A stretch of 64,000 nt of DNA from Streptomyces violaceoruber (GCF_033406955.1 NZ_CP137734.1:2666001-2730000); one strand, 5' to 3'; shown: positions 8,659 to 18,218, counted from the stretch's first letter. Notes: generated by a model from the letters alone, not told the origin. Translations and numbers: made by a program.

Positions 8659-9417
8659 ATGAAGCGCAACATCGTGATCGCCGCCGTCACCGCCGCCGCA
8701 CTGATCGGAGGCGGTACGGCGACGGCCCTGGCGACGACGGGGGACGACGACCGGGGTACGGCGTCCCGCGCGGACGTCGCGGACGTCGCGGACGCACCGG
8801 CCGTCACCGTGTCGGACGACGGCGGCGTACGGGACGAGGCCGACGACCGTGACGACGACCGGCGCGACGACTCCCGCGCCGCCGCCGCGAAGGTGACGGC
8901 GGCCGACGCCGTCGCCGCCGCCCTCGCGGAGACCCCGGGCACCGCGGTCTCCGCCGAGCTGGACGACGAGGACGACGACGGGGACGACGGGGACGACCGC
9001 CGGGAGCGCGCGGCCTGGGAGGTCGACGTCCTCGCCGGCGACGGCACCTGGCACAGCGTCCGGGTCGACCCGGCCACCGGCAAGGTCCTCGGCTCCGAGC
9101 GGGACGACGACGAGGACGACACCGCAGAGGTGCGCGCGGCCCTGAAGGGCGCCTCGGTGGACGCCGCCGAGGCGGCGAAGGCGGCGGCCGGACACGGCAC
9201 CGTCACCTCCGTCGAACTGGACGACGACGGCGACCACGGCGACGGCAGGCCCGCCTGGGAGGTCGAGACGCGCGCCTCCGGCGAGGGTGGACAGGACTGG
9301 CGGGTCGACCTGAAGACCGGAAAGGTCACGGCCGACCGCTCGGACGAGGCGCACGGCTCTCACGACTCGGACGACGCCGACGACTCCGGCAGTTCCGACG
9401 ACTCCGACGACGACTGA
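8659..9417 (+). CDS. Exported Asp-rich protein with two PepSY-like repeats
   Basis: 252 residues. A cleavable or anchoring signal sequence at 1-27 (MKRNIVIAAVTAAALIGGG) is followed by an extremely acidic linker. Two PepSY-like units follow: about 77-165 (TAADAVAAALAETPG... AWEVDVLAGDGTWHSVRVDPATGKVLG) and about 165-230 (DAAEAAKAAAG... AWEVETRASG... WRVDLKTGKVTAD). The tail is SDDSDD-type. PepSY modules are often protease inhibitors or regulatory domains outside the membrane. It is divergent from the two-component pair with shared candidate operators, so it is a likely target and perhaps a feedback modulator of the kinase. The last 58 bases overlap the 3' end of the MFS gene on the other strand. 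Confidence 0.85.
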   Translation: MKRNIVIAAVTAAALIGGGTATALATTGDDDRGTASRADVADVADAPAVTVSDDGGVRDEADDRDDDRRDDSRAAAAKVTAADAVAAALAETPGTAVSAELDDEDDDGDDGDDRRERAAWEVDVLAGDGTWHSVRVDPATGKVLGSERDDDEDDTAEVRAALKGASVDAAEAAKAAAGHGTVTSVELDDDGDHGDGRPAWEVETRASGEGGQDWRVDLKTGKVTADRSDEAHGSHDSDDADDSGSSDDSDDD

Positions 9418-10664
9418 GCGGCCCCTCCGGTCCCGCCGCCCCCTCCGGCGGGCCGGGCCGCCCCGCGGCGGTACCCCGGCACCAGCGCCGCCGCCGCGGC
9501 GACCGCGCCGGCGACCGCGAAGCACACCGGCAGCGGCAGCCGTTCCACCAGCAGGCCCACCGCGGCGGCGCCGACGGACATCCCGGCGTTCACGGCGGTG
9601 TTGCACCAGGCGCCCGCCCGGACCCGGAAACCGGGCGCCACGCTCTCGTCGGCGATCAGGTACGCCGTCGTCAGCGCCGGGGCCACGAACAGGCCCGCGC
9701 ACATGACGGCCAGGACCAGCGTGCCGAGTCCGGGCGCGAGGCCCGCGGCGGCGAGGCAGAGGCCGACCCCGGCCGCGAAGAACGGGAGCCGCGCCCGGGT
9801 GGGCGAACTCCAGGCGACGGCGCCGTTGACGAGACCGCCGACCGCGGAGCCCACCGACAGCGCCGCGAGCACCCAGGCGACCGTGCGGTCCCCGAGGCCG
9901 CGCTCCCCCGCGAAGGCCACGACGAGGAGGTCGACGGCGCTCACCGAGACGCCGACCGCCGCCGCGACGACGACGGGCTGCAGCAGCGCCCGGCCCTGCC
10001 CCGGGCCACCTCGGCCGGCTGCCGGACCGTCGCTCTTCTCCCGCCCCGCCGGGCGCAGCGCCGCGGTCGCCGGTGAGGTGACGAAGGCGAGGGTGCCGAC
10101 CGCCACCAGCACCGCGCTGAGCACGACGCCGACCACCGGCGAAGCGACGGCGACGATGCCGCCGACCAGGAGCGGGCCGGAGACGAAGAGCAGTTCCTCG
10201 GCAACGCCGTCCACGCTGTAGGCACGCTGCAACAGCCGCCGGTCCGGGAGCAGTTCGGCCCACACCGCGCGCATCGTGGGGCCGAGCGGGGGCGTGCAGG
10301 CGCCCGCGAGCCCGGCGGTCACCGCGAGGACGGCCTCGGAGGTGCCCGGACGCCGGCAGGCCGCCGCTAGCACGCAGAGCAGGGCGGCGTAGAGCAGGGC
10401 CATGGGCAGCAGGGCCCGGCGCGGACCGAGCCGGTCGACGAGGGAAGCACGGTAGGGGGACAGGAAGACGCTCGTGGCGCCGAAGAGCGCCATGACCAGC
10501 CCGGCCACGGCGTACGACCCGGTGGACCGGGTCAGGGAGAGCATCAGGGAGAGGGAGACCGTGCCGTACGACAGCCGGCCGACGAGGACGGCGGAGAAGG
10601 TGCGGCGGGCATGGGGGACACGGAGTACGGCGGCGTACGAGGGCCGCGAAAGAGGCGTGGACAC
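9360..10664 (-). CDS. MFS transporter
   Basis: 434 residues with a GTG start preceded by GAGGA at 9 bases. Twelve hydrophobic segments are apparent, with the MFS loop 2-3 motif near DRLGPRRALLPMALLYAALL. The N-half reads VGRLSYGTVSLSLMLSLTRSTGSYAVAGLVMALFGATSVFLSPYRASLVDRLG, resembling Streptomyces MFS exporters of unknown substrate. The C-terminus ends in a low-complexity Gly/Ser/Glu tail encoded by the strand opposite the Asp/Ser tail of the PepSY gene: a 58-base convergent overlap. Confidence 0.88.
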   Translation of the reverse strand: MSTPLSRPSYAAVLRVPHARRTFSAVLVGRLSYGTVSLSLMLSLTRSTGSYAVAGLVMALFGATSVFLSPYRASLVDRLGPRRALLPMALLYAALLCVLAAACRRPGTSEAVLAVTAGLAGACTPPLGPTMRAVWAELLPDRRLLQRAYSVDGVAEELLFVSGPLLVGGIVAVASPVVGVVLSAVLVAVGTLAFVTSPATAALRPAGREKSDGPAAGRGGPGQGRALLQPVVVAAAVGVSVSAVDLLVVAFAGERGLGDRTVAWVLAALSVGSAVGGLVNGAVAWSSPTRARLPFFAAGVGLCLAAAGLAPGLGTLVLAVMCAGLFVAPALTTAYLIADESVAPGFRVRAGAWCNTAVNAGMSVGAAAVGLLVERLPLPVCFAVAGAVAAAAALVPGYRRGAARPAGGGGGTGGAAQSSSESSELPESSASSES

Positions 10665-10781
10665 GCGAAGGGTTCCTCAGCAGGAAGGCAACTAGGGGAC
10701 GCCGATGCGCGCGACGGCCGGATGCGGCGGTCGCGTGCGGGGCGGGTCCTAGGCCAAGAGGAGGAACACGCGGGTCACTTT

Positions 10782-10897
10782 AGCCCGTCCGGCACTCAAG
10801 GACGAGACCGTTGAGCCCCCCCCCAGCCCGTCCGGCACTTGAGGACGAGGCCGTTGAGCCCCCAGCCCGTCCGGCGTTTGAGGACGAGGCCGTTCAG
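10782..10897. repeat. Three tandem copies of a Streptomyces intergenic repeat (AGCCCGTCCGGC..TTGAGGACGAG)
   Basis: Copies at 10782-10815, 10825-10858 and 10864-10897 share AGCCCGTCCGGC, a variable ACT/GTT, TGAGGACGAG and CCGTTGAG/CCGTTCAG. The first copy is degenerate (CTCAAGG). This family is scattered between genes throughout Streptomyces chromosomes. The rest of the 343-bp gap (10665-11007) between the MFS start and the meaB stop holds only a C/G-rich hairpin and no open frame that I can support. Confidence 0.85.
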
Positions 10898-10912
10898 GCC
10901 GAAAGCGGGGGT

Positions 10913-10931
10913 CTGGGGGTGGCGCCCCCAG
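10913..10931. terminator. Hairpin CTGGGGG / CCCCCAG downstream of meaB
   Basis: 7-bp perfect stem with a 5-base loop (TGGCG), about 80 bases beyond the meaB stop in the direction of transcription and abutting the third repeat copy. It lacks a U-tract, as is common in Streptomyces. Confidence 0.5.
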
Positions 10932-11007
10932 GGTCGGGAAGGGAAGGGGCGGCGGGGGCGAAGAAACCCCGCGCCGGAAGACCGCCCCGCACCGCTCAGC
11001 CCCCGCG

Positions 11008-11967
11008 TCAGCCCCGCGTCAGCCCCGCCACCAGCTCGTCCGCCGCCCGGTACGGATCCAGTTCCCCGGCGACGATCCGCTCCGCCAGAGCGCCCAGCCG
11101 CCGGTCCCCGTGCAGGTCACCGATGCGCTCGCGCAGCGTGGTGACGGCGATGGTCTCGACCTCGCGCGCCGCACGGGCCCGGCGGCGCTCGGTGAGGACA
11201 TCCCGCTCCTCCATCCACGCACGGTGCTTCTCCAGCGCCTCGACCACCTCGTCGACACCCTCGCCGCGCGCGGCGACCGTCTTGACGATGGGCGGGCGCC
11301 AGTCGCCGGCGGCGCGGGCCTCGCCGAGGCCCAGCATGTGGTTCAGCTCGCGGGCGGTCGCGTCCGCACCGTCACGGTCGGCCTTGTTGACCACGTAGAC
11401 GTCGCCGATCTCCAGGATTCCGGCCTTGGCCGCCTGGATGCCGTCGCCCATGCCGGGGGCGAGCAGGACGACGGAGGTGTCGGCCTGGGAGGCGATCTCG
11501 ACCTCCGACTGGCCGACGCCCACCGTCTCCACCAGGACCACGTCGCAGCCGGCCGCGTCCAGCACGCGGATCGCCTGCGGCGCGGCCCAGGCGAGGCCGC
11601 CGAGGTGGCCGCGGGTGGCCATCGAGCGGATGTAGACGCCCGGGTCGGAGGCGTGCTCCGACATCCGCACCCGGTCGCCGAGCAGGGCGCCGCCGGAGAA
11701 GGGGGAGGACGGGTCGACGGCGAGTACGCCGACCCGCCTGCCCTGCTTGCGGTACGCCGTGACCAGCGCCGAGGTGGACGTCGACTTGCCGACCCCCGGG
11801 GAGCCGGTCAGGCCGACCACGTACGCGTTGCCGGTGAGCGGCGCGAGCGCCTCCATGACCTCCCTGAGCTGCGGGGACGCCCCCTCCACCAGGGAGATCA
11901 GCCGGGCCACGGCCCGCGGCCGGCCTTCTCGGGCCTGGGCCACCAGTGAGGAGACGTCCTGCATCAC
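11008..11967 (-). CDS. meaB: MeaB-type G-protein chaperone of B12-dependent mutases
   Basis: 319 residues. A SIMIBI-class P-loop GTPase with Walker A GSPGVGKST at 55-63, VDPSSPFSGGALLGDRVRM, VLVETVGVGQSE (switch/Walker B) and VVNKADRDGAD for guanine specificity. The C-terminal dimerisation arm is ERIVAGELDPYRAADELVAG. MeaB/ArgK proteins protect methylmalonyl-CoA or isobutyryl-CoA mutase from inactivation and gate adenosylcobalamin loading. It is co-transcribed after the thiolase gene (34-base gap) and lies opposite methylmalonyl-CoA epimerase. Older annotations call this family ArgK or LAO transport ATPase, which is misleading. Confidence 0.95.
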   Translation of the reverse strand: MMQDVSSLVAQAREGRPRAVARLISLVEGASPQLREVMEALAPLTGNAYVVGLTGSPGVGKSTSTSALVTAYRKQGRRVGVLAVDPSSPFSGGALLGDRVRMSEHASDPGVYIRSMATRGHLGGLAWAAPQAIRVLDAAGCDVVLVETVGVGQSEVEIASQADTSVVLLAPGMGDGIQAAKAGILEIGDVYVVNKADRDGADATARELNHMLGLGEARAAGDWRPPIVKTVAARGEGVDEVVEALEKHRAWMEERDVLTERRRARAAREVETIAVTTLRERIGDLHGDRRLGALAERIVAGELDPYRAADELVAGLTRG

Positions 11968-12001
11968 AGCTCCGTTCAGTGAGAAGTCGTAACTCGGGGG
12001 G

Positions 12002-13207
12002 TCAGGCCCCGGGCACCCGCACGATCAGCGCGTCGCCCTGACCGCCGCCGCCGCACAGCGCGGCCGCGCCCACACCGCCGCCGCGCCGCTTCAGTTCCAG
12101 GGCGAGGTGCAGCACCAGCCGGGCGCCGGACATGCCGATCGGGTGACCGAGGGCGATGGCACCACCGTTGACGTTCACCTTTTCGGTGGACACGCCGAGG
12201 TCCTTCATTGACTGCACGGCCACGGCCGCGAAGGCCTCGTTGATCTCGACGAGGTCGAGGTCGGCGACCTCCAGGCCCTCCTTCTTGAGGGCGTGCCGGA
12301 TGGCGTTCGACGGCTGCGACTGCAAAGAGTTGTCGGGGCCCGCGACATTGCCGTGCGCGCCGATCTCCGCGATCCACTCCAGACCCAGCTCCTCGGCCTT
12401 GGCCCGGCTCATCACGACCACGGCCGCCGCGCCGTCGGAGATCTGGGAGGAGGAGCCGGCGGTGATGGTGCCGTCCTTGGCGAAGGCCGGACGCAGCTTG
12501 CCGAGCGACTCGGCGGTGGTGTCGCCGCGGATGCCCTCGTCCTTGGCGAACAGCACCGGGTCGCCCTTGCGCTGCGGGATCTCGACCGGGGTGATCTCCG
12601 CGTCGAAGACGCCGTTCTTCTGGGCGGCGGCGGCGCGCTGGTGGGACAGGGCGGCGATCTCGTCCTGGGCGGCGCGCTCGATGCCGAGCCGGGTGTTGTG
12701 CTTCTCCGTGGACTCGCCCATGGCGATGTCCTCGAAGGAGTCGGTCAGGCCGTCGTAGGCCATGGCGTCGATCATCTGGACCGCACCGTACTTGTAGCCC
12801 TCGCGGGACTTGGGGAGCAGGTGCGGGGCGTTGGTCATGGACTCCTGGCCGCCCGCGACGATCACGTCGAATTCACCCGCGCGAATGAGCTGGTCGGCGA
12901 GTGCGATGGCGTCGAGGCCGGAGAGGCAGACCTTGTTGATCGTGAGCGCGGGGACGCTCATGGGGATGCCGGCCTTGACGGCGGCCTGGCGGGCGGGGAT
13001 CTGCCCGGCGCCGGCCTGGAGCACCTGCCCCATGATCACGTACTGGACCTGGTCGCCGCCGATCCCGGCGCGGTCGAGGGCGGCCTTGATCGCGAAGCCG
13101 CCGAGGTCGGCCCCGGAGAAGGACTTGAGGGAGCCGAGCAGCCGCCCCATCGGGGTGCGGGCACCCGCGACGATGACGGAAGTCGTGCCGTTCGATGCAG
13201 AAGACAT
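12002..13207 (-). CDS. Acetyl-CoA C-acetyltransferase (thiolase)
   Basis: 401 residues, the usual thiolase length. The nucleophile Cys94 lies in [18 protein letters not shown], the thiolase signature 2 appears as [20 protein letters not shown] with its catalytic His, and the C-terminal base loop is [14 protein letters not shown] with the second Cys. It condenses two acetyl-CoA to acetoacetyl-CoA or cleaves acetoacetyl-CoA, feeding butyryl/ethylmalonyl metabolism. First gene of the pair with meaB. The 149-bp gap to the divergent epimerase gene holds both promoters. Confidence 0.95.
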   Translation of the reverse strand: MSSASNGTTSVIVAGARTPMGRLLGSLKSFSGADLGGFAIKAALDRAGIGGDQVQYVIMGQVLQAGAGQIPARQAAVKAGIPMSVPALTINKVCLSGLDAIALADQLIRAGEFDVIVAGGQESMTNAPHLLPKSREGYKYGAVQMIDAMAYDGLTDSFEDIAMGESTEKHNTRLGIERAAQDEIAALSHQRAAAAQKNGVFDAEITPVEIPQRKGDPVLFAKDEGIRGDTTAESLGKLRPAFAKDGTITAGSSSQISDGAAAVVVMSRAKAEELGLEWIAEIGAHGNVAGPDNSLQSQPSNAIRHALKKEGLEVADLDLVEINEAFAAVAVQSMKDLGVSTEKVNVNGGAIALGHPIGMSGARLVLHLALELKRRGGGVGAAALCGGGGQGDALIVRVPGA

Positions 13208-13356
13208 GGGCTGCGATCCCCTTTTCCGGCCCGCACAGGCCGAGGAGTGAACGAGGGTTTACTCGAATGTACTGAGCGGTATCCCGCCCGTCACCGGGCT
13301 GTCGGTGTGATCGCGCGCACGTTGCGTAACCACCTCCGGAGCGCTGCACTGAAACC

Positions 13357-13797
13357 ATGCTGACGCGAATCGACCACATCGGAATCGCCTGCCACGACCT
13401 CGACGCGACCGTCGAGTTCTACCGTGCCACCTACGGCTTCGAGGTGTTCCACACCGAGGTCAACGAGGAGCAGGGGGTGCGCGAGGCCATGCTCAAGATC
13501 AACGATACGTCGGACGGGGGCGCCTCGTACCTCCAGCTCCTGGAGCCGACCCGCGAGGACTCCGCGGTCGGCAAGTGGCTCGCGAAGAACGGCGAGGGCG
13601 TCCACCACATCGCCTTCGGTACGGCGGACGTGGACGCGGACGCCGCGGACATCCGCGACAAGGGCGTACGCGTTCTGTACGACGAGCCCCGGCGCGGTTC
13701 CATGGGGTCGCGGATCACCTTCCTGCACCCCAAGGACTGCCATGGCGTACTGACAGAACTGGTCACTTCGGCGGCCGTTGAGTCACCTGAGCACTGA
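13357..13797 (+). CDS. mce: Methylmalonyl-CoA epimerase
   Basis: 146 residues of the vicinal-oxygen-chelate fold. TRIDHIGIACHDLDATVEFY supplies the first metal His (His7), GEGVHHIAFGTADVDA the second, and CHGVLTELV the glutamate. It epimerises (2R)/(2S)-methylmalonyl-CoA with a divalent metal, connecting propionyl-CoA carboxylase and methylmalonyl-CoA mutase. Divergent from thiolase-meaB, so the three form a small acyl-CoA module. A start at 13357 (MLTRIDHIG) fits the family N-terminus. Confidence 0.95.
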   Translation: MLTRIDHIGIACHDLDATVEFYRATYGFEVFHTEVNEEQGVREAMLKINDTSDGGASYLQLLEPTREDSAVGKWLAKNGEGVHHIAFGTADVDADAADIRDKGVRVLYDEPRRGSMGSRITFLHPKDCHGVLTELVTSAAVESPEH

Positions 13798-14030
13798 CCC
13801 TCGTACATAGGGGCCGGTAGGGTTGGGTGCGGTCGCCGCTCAGTCCAGGGTGACCCGGTCCTGTCGCCTTGGGCGCCGGGACCGCCGGGGTCGTGTTTCG
13901 GGGGGCGGGCGACGGGGCAGCAGCACATGCTCCGCCGTTGATCTGACACCATTCCCCGGGGGCCCCGTCCGTCGGACGGACGGAGCTCGTTCGGGAAGAT
14001 TTGCGACCAGGGGACGGATGGGACCGCGCA

Positions 14031-17000
14031 GTGCGGGGCTACGAGAGCCAGGAGCGAGAGCCGGCGGCTGACGTCGACCACCTCTCTCGGTTCGAGGCCG
14101 AGATGAAGCGGCTGAAGACCGAGCGGGAAAAGGCGATCCAGCACGCCGAGGACCTCGGCTACCAGGTCGAGGTGCTGCGCGCCAAGCTGCACGAGGCGCG
14201 CCGCACCATCATGTCCCGGCCCGCCTTCGACGGCGGCGACATCGGGTACCAGGCCGAGCAGTTGCTGCGCAACGCGCAGACGCAGGCCGACCAGCTGCGC
14301 GCCGACGCGGAGCGGGAGCTGAGCCAGGCGCGGGCGCAGACCCAGCGGATCCTCCAGGAGCACGCCGAGCAGGCCGCCAGGCTCCAGGCGGAGCTGCACC
14401 AGGAGGCGGTCACCCGCCGCCAGCAGCTCGACCAGGAGCTGGCCGAGCGCCGGCAGACCGTCGAGTCGCACGTCAACGAGAACGTGGCCTGGGCGGAGCA
14501 GCTGCGCGCCCGCACCGAGCAGCAGGCCCGGCGCCTGCTCGACGAGTCCCGGGCCGAGGCCGAGCAGGCCATGGCCGCGGCCCGCGCGGAGGCCGAGCGG
14601 CTGACCGCCGAGGCCCGTCAGCGGCTGCGGAGCGACGCGGAGAGCGCCCGCGCCGAGGCCGAGCAGATCCTGCGCCGGGCGCGCACCGACGCGGAGCGGC
14701 TGCTGAACGCCGCCTCGACGCAGGCGCAGGAGGCGACCGACCACGCGGAGCAGCTGCGCAGCTCCACCGCCTCCGAGTCGGAGTCCACCCGGCGCGAGGT
14801 GCAGGAGCTGAGCCGGGCCGCCGAGCAGCGCATGTCGGAGGCCGAGGAGGCGCTGCGCAAGGCGCAGGCCGAGGCCGAGAAGGTGGTCGCCCAGGCCGAG
14901 GAGGCCGCCGCCAAGGCCCTGTCGAGCGCCGAGGCGACCAACGAGCAGCGCACCCGCACCGCCAAGGAGCAGGTCGCCCGGCTGGTCGGCGAGGCCACCA
15001 AGGACGCCGAGAGCACCAGGTCCGAGGCCGAGCAGGTGGTCGCGGACGCCCGTGCCGAGGCCGAGCGGATCGTCGCCGAGGCCGCCGAGAAGGCCCGCAC
15101 GATCACGGCCGAGGAGTCGGCCACCCAGCTGTCCAAGGCGGCCAAGACGGCCGAGGACGTGCTGAACAAGGCGTCGGAGGACGCCAAGCGGACCACGAAG
15201 GCGGCCACCGAGGAGGCCGAGCGGATCCGCACCGAGGCCGAGGCCGAGGCGGACCGGCTGCGCGCCGAGGCGCACGACATCGCCGCGGAGCTGAAGGGCG
15301 CGGCGAAGGACGACACCAAGGAGTACCGCGCCAAGACGGTCGAACTGCAGGAGGAGGCGCGCCGGCTGCGCGGCGAGGCCGAGCAGCTGCGGGCGGACGC
15401 GGTCGCCGAGGGCGAGAAGATCCGCGCCGAGGCCCGCAAGGAGGCCGTGGCGCAGATCGAGGAGGCGGCGAAGACCGCCGAGGAGCTGCTCGCCAAGGCC
15501 AAGGCGGACGCCGACGAGCTGCGGCAGACCGCGACGGCGGACGGCGAGAAGGTCCGCGCCGAGGCCATCGAGCGGGCGACGACCCTGCGCCGGCAGGCCG
15601 AGGAGACCCTGGAGCGCACCCGCGCGGAGGCCGAACGGCACCGCGCGGAGGCCGCCGAGCGGGTGGAGGAGCTCCAGGCGGAGGCCGAGCGGGCCGCCCG
15701 CGAGCTGCGCGAGGAGACCGAGCGCGCCGTCGAGGCCCGGCAGGCGGAGGCCGCCGAGGAGCTGACGCGGCTGCACACCGAGGCCGAGGAGCGCCGCAGC
15801 GCCGCCGAGGAGGCGCTGAGCGGGGCCCGCGAGGAGGGCGAGCGGATCCGCCGCGAGGCCGCCGAGGAGAGCGAGCGGCTGCGCACCGAGGCCGCGGAGC
15901 GGGTCCGTACCCTCCAGCAGCAGGCCGAGACGGAGGCCGAGCGGCTGCGCACCGAGGCCGCCGCGGACGCGTCCGCCTCCCGCGCGGAGGGCGAGGCCGT
16001 CGCCGTACGGCTGCGCTCGGAGGCTTCCAACGAGGCGGAGCGGCTGAAGACGGAGGCGCAGGAGAGCGCCGACCGGGTGCGGGCGGAGGCGCAGACCGCC
16101 GCCGAGCGCATCGCGGCCGAGGCGTCCGAGGCGCTGGCCGCCGCCCAGGAGGAGGCCGCCCGGCGCCGCCGCGAGGCGGAGGAACTGCTCGGCTCCGCCC
16201 GGCAGGAGGCCGACCAGGAGCGCGAGCGGGCCCGCGAGCAGAGCGAGGAGCTGCTGGCCTCGGCACGCAACCGCGTGGAGGAGGCCCAGGCCGAGGCGGT
16301 CCGGCTGGTCGAGGAGGCCGACCGGCGCGCCACCGAGATGGTGTCGGCGGCCGAGCAGCACGCGGCGCAGGTACGGGAGTCGGTCGCCGGGCTGCACGAG
16401 CAGGCCCAGGAGGAGATCACCGGGCTGCGCAGCGCCGCCGAGCACGCCGCCGAGCGCACCCGGACCGAGGCCCAGGAGGAGGCGGACCGGGTCCGCGCCG
16501 ACGCCTACGCGGAGCGGGAGCGGGCGAGCGAGGACGCCGGACGCCTCAGGCGCGAGGCGCAGGAGGAGACCGAGGCCGCCAAGGCGCTGGCCGAGCGGAC
16601 CGTGTCCGAGGCCATCACCGAGGCCGACCGGATCCGCTCGGACGTCTCCGAGCACGCCCAGCGGGTGCGCACGGAGGCCTCCGACGCCATCGCCGAGGCC
16701 GAGCAGTCCGCGTCGCGCACCCGGGCGGACGCCCGCGAGGACGCCAACCGCATCCGGTCCGACGCGGCGACGCAGGCGGACACCCTGATCACCGAGGCCC
16801 GTTCCGAGGCGGAGCGGCTCACCACCGAGACGGCGGCCGAGACCGACCGGATCCGCACCCAGACGCTCGCGGAGGCGGAGCGCGTCACCGCCGAGGCGGC
16901 GAGCGAGTCCGAGCGGGTCAGGACGGAGGCGGCCACCGAGGCGGAGCGGCTGCGCACCGAGACGATCGCCGAGGCCGACCGGGTACGGGCCGAGGCGGGC

Positions 17001-18011
17001 GCCCGGGCCGAGCAGCTGGTCTCGGACGCCACCGGGGAGGCGGAGCGGCTGCGGGCCGAGGCCGCCGACACCGTCGGCTCCGCGCAGCAGCACGCCGAGC
17101 GGCTCCGCACCGAGGCGGACCGGGTCCGCCGCGAGGCGGCGGCCGAGGCCGAGCGGGTCACCACGGCGGCCCGCGAGGAGGCCGAGCGCACCCTCGACGA
17201 GGCCCGCAAGGACGCCAACAAACGGCGCTCGGAGGCCGCCGAGCAGGTCGACACGCTCATCACGGAGACCGCTGCCGAGGCCGACAAGCTGCTCACCGAG
17301 GCGCAGCAGCAGGCCCAGAAGACCACCGCGGACGCCGAGTCGCAGGCCGACACGATGGTCGGCGCGGCCCGCTCGGAGGCCGACCGGATCGTCCAGGAGG
17401 CGACGGTCGAGGGCAACACCCGGGTGGAGAAGGCCCGTACGGACGCGGACGAGCTGCTGGTCGGCGCCCGCCGGGACGCGACCGCCATAAGGGAGCGCGC
17501 GGAGGAGCTGCGCGAGCGGCTCACCTCCGAGATCGAGGAGCTGCACGAGCGGGCCCGCCGCGAGGCCGCCGAGACGATGAAGTCGGCCGGCGACCGCTGC
17601 GACGCGCTCATCAAGGCCGCCGAGGAGCAGCTCGCCAAGGCGGAGGCGAAGGCGAAGGAGCTGGTGTCGGAGGCCAACTCCGAGGCCGGCAAGGTGCGCA
17701 TCGCCGCCGTCAAGAAGGCCGAGGGGCTGCTCAAGGAGGCCGAGCAGAAGAAGGCCACCCTGGTCCGCGAGGCCGAGGAGCTGAAGGCCGAGGCGGTCCG
17801 CGAGGCCCGGGCCACGGTCGACGAGGGCAAGCGCGAGCTGGAGGTGCTGGTCCGGCGCCGCGAGGACATCAACGCGGAGATCTCCCGGGTCCAGGACGTG
17901 CTGGAGGCGCTGGAGTCGTTCGAGGCGCCCGGGGGTGCGAAGGACAACGGGGTGAAGGCCGGAGCGACGGTGGGCGCCCCACGTTCGGGTGGCAAGTCGT
18001 CAGACGGCTAG
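14031..18011 (+). CDS. scy: Scy, long coiled-coil cytoskeletal/polarisome scaffold protein
   Basis: GTG at 14031 gives MRGYESQEREPAADVDHLSRF and 1326 residues, the length known for S. coelicolor Scy; an upstream in-frame ATG at 14001 is less likely. After a short N-terminal region the protein is almost wholly coiled coil, built of EAERLRTEAxxEADR-type segments in the long-period (51-residue, hendecad-like) repeat known for this family. It ends in a short non-coiled Gly/Ala tail. Scy organises the tip-growth centre with DivIVA and FilP and recruits ParA. The repeats make all other frames artificially open. filP follows after 207 bases. Confidence 0.95.
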   Translation: MRGYESQEREPAADVDHLSRFEAEMKRLKTEREKAIQHAEDLGYQVEVLRAKLHEARRTIMSRPAFDGGDIGYQAEQLLRNAQTQADQLRADAERELSQARAQTQRILQEHAEQAARLQAELHQEAVTRRQQLDQELAERRQTVESHVNENVAWAEQLRARTEQQARRLLDESRAEAEQAMAAARAEAERLTAEARQRLRSDAESARAEAEQILRRARTDAERLLNAASTQAQEATDHAEQLRSSTASESESTRREVQELSRAAEQRMSEAEEALRKAQAEAEKVVAQAEEAAAKALSSAEATNEQRTRTAKEQVARLVGEATKDAESTRSEAEQVVADARAEAERIVAEAAEKARTITAEESATQLSKAAKTAEDVLNKASEDAKRTTKAATEEAERIRTEAEAEADRLRAEAHDIAAELKGAAKDDTKEYRAKTVELQEEARRLRGEAEQLRADAVAEGEKIRAEARKEAVAQIEEAAKTAEELLAKAKADADELRQTATADGEKVRAEAIERATTLRRQAEETLERTRAEAERHRAEAAERVEELQAEAERAARELREETERAVEARQAEAAEELTRLHTEAEERRSAAEEALSGAREEGERIRREAAEESERLRTEAAERVRTLQQQAETEAERLRTEAAADASASRAEGEAVAVRLRSEASNEAERLKTEAQESADRVRAEAQTAAERIAAEASEALAAAQEEAARRRREAEELLGSARQEADQERERAREQSEELLASARNRVEEAQAEAVRLVEEADRRATEMVSAAEQHAAQVRESVAGLHEQAQEEITGLRSAAEHAAERTRTEAQEEADRVRADAYAERERASEDAGRLRREAQEETEAAKALAERTVSEAITEADRIRSDVSEHAQRVRTEASDAIAEAEQSASRTRADAREDANRIRSDAATQADTLITEARSEAERLTTETAAETDRIRTQTLAEAERVTAEAASESERVRTEAATEAERLRTETIAEADRVRAEAGARAEQLVSDATGEAERLRAEAADTVGSAQQHAERLRTEADRVRREAAAEAERVTTAAREEAERTLDEARKDANKRRSEAAEQVDTLITETAAEADKLLTEAQQQAQKTTADAESQADTMVGAARSEADRIVQEATVEGNTRVEKARTDADELLVGARRDATAIRERAEELRERLTSEIEELHERARREAAETMKSAGDRCDALIKAAEEQLAKAEAKAKELVSEANSEAGKVRIAAVKKAEGLLKEAEQKKATLVREAEELKAEAVREARATVDEGKRELEVLVRRREDINAEISRVQDVLEALESFEAPGGAKDNGVKAGATVGAPRSGGKSSDG

Positions 18012-18218
18012 CGTTCGGGGCGGTTTGGGTGTCTGCTGGAGATCTTTGGCCGAGTCCCGACGGGACCGTTCACCTGAACTTTGGCAAGCCATCCGCGGGT
18101 CAGCCACTCAAAAGAGGTGTCATTCTCCGTATCAAACGTGCATCCGCTCGATGACACACCGCATTGGCGCCTAGGATTCCCTCTATCACCTCACCCGGTC
18201 TCTTTCGACAGGAACCCC

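Noticed and set aside
13431..17546. 1371-codon open frame on the minus strand across scy and mce
   Set aside because: It is antisense to the Scy coiled-coil repeats. High third-position GC and Scy's GAG/GCC-rich units keep the reverse frame stop-free. The product is a low-complexity Leu/Gly/Arg protein with no domain or ribosome-binding site.
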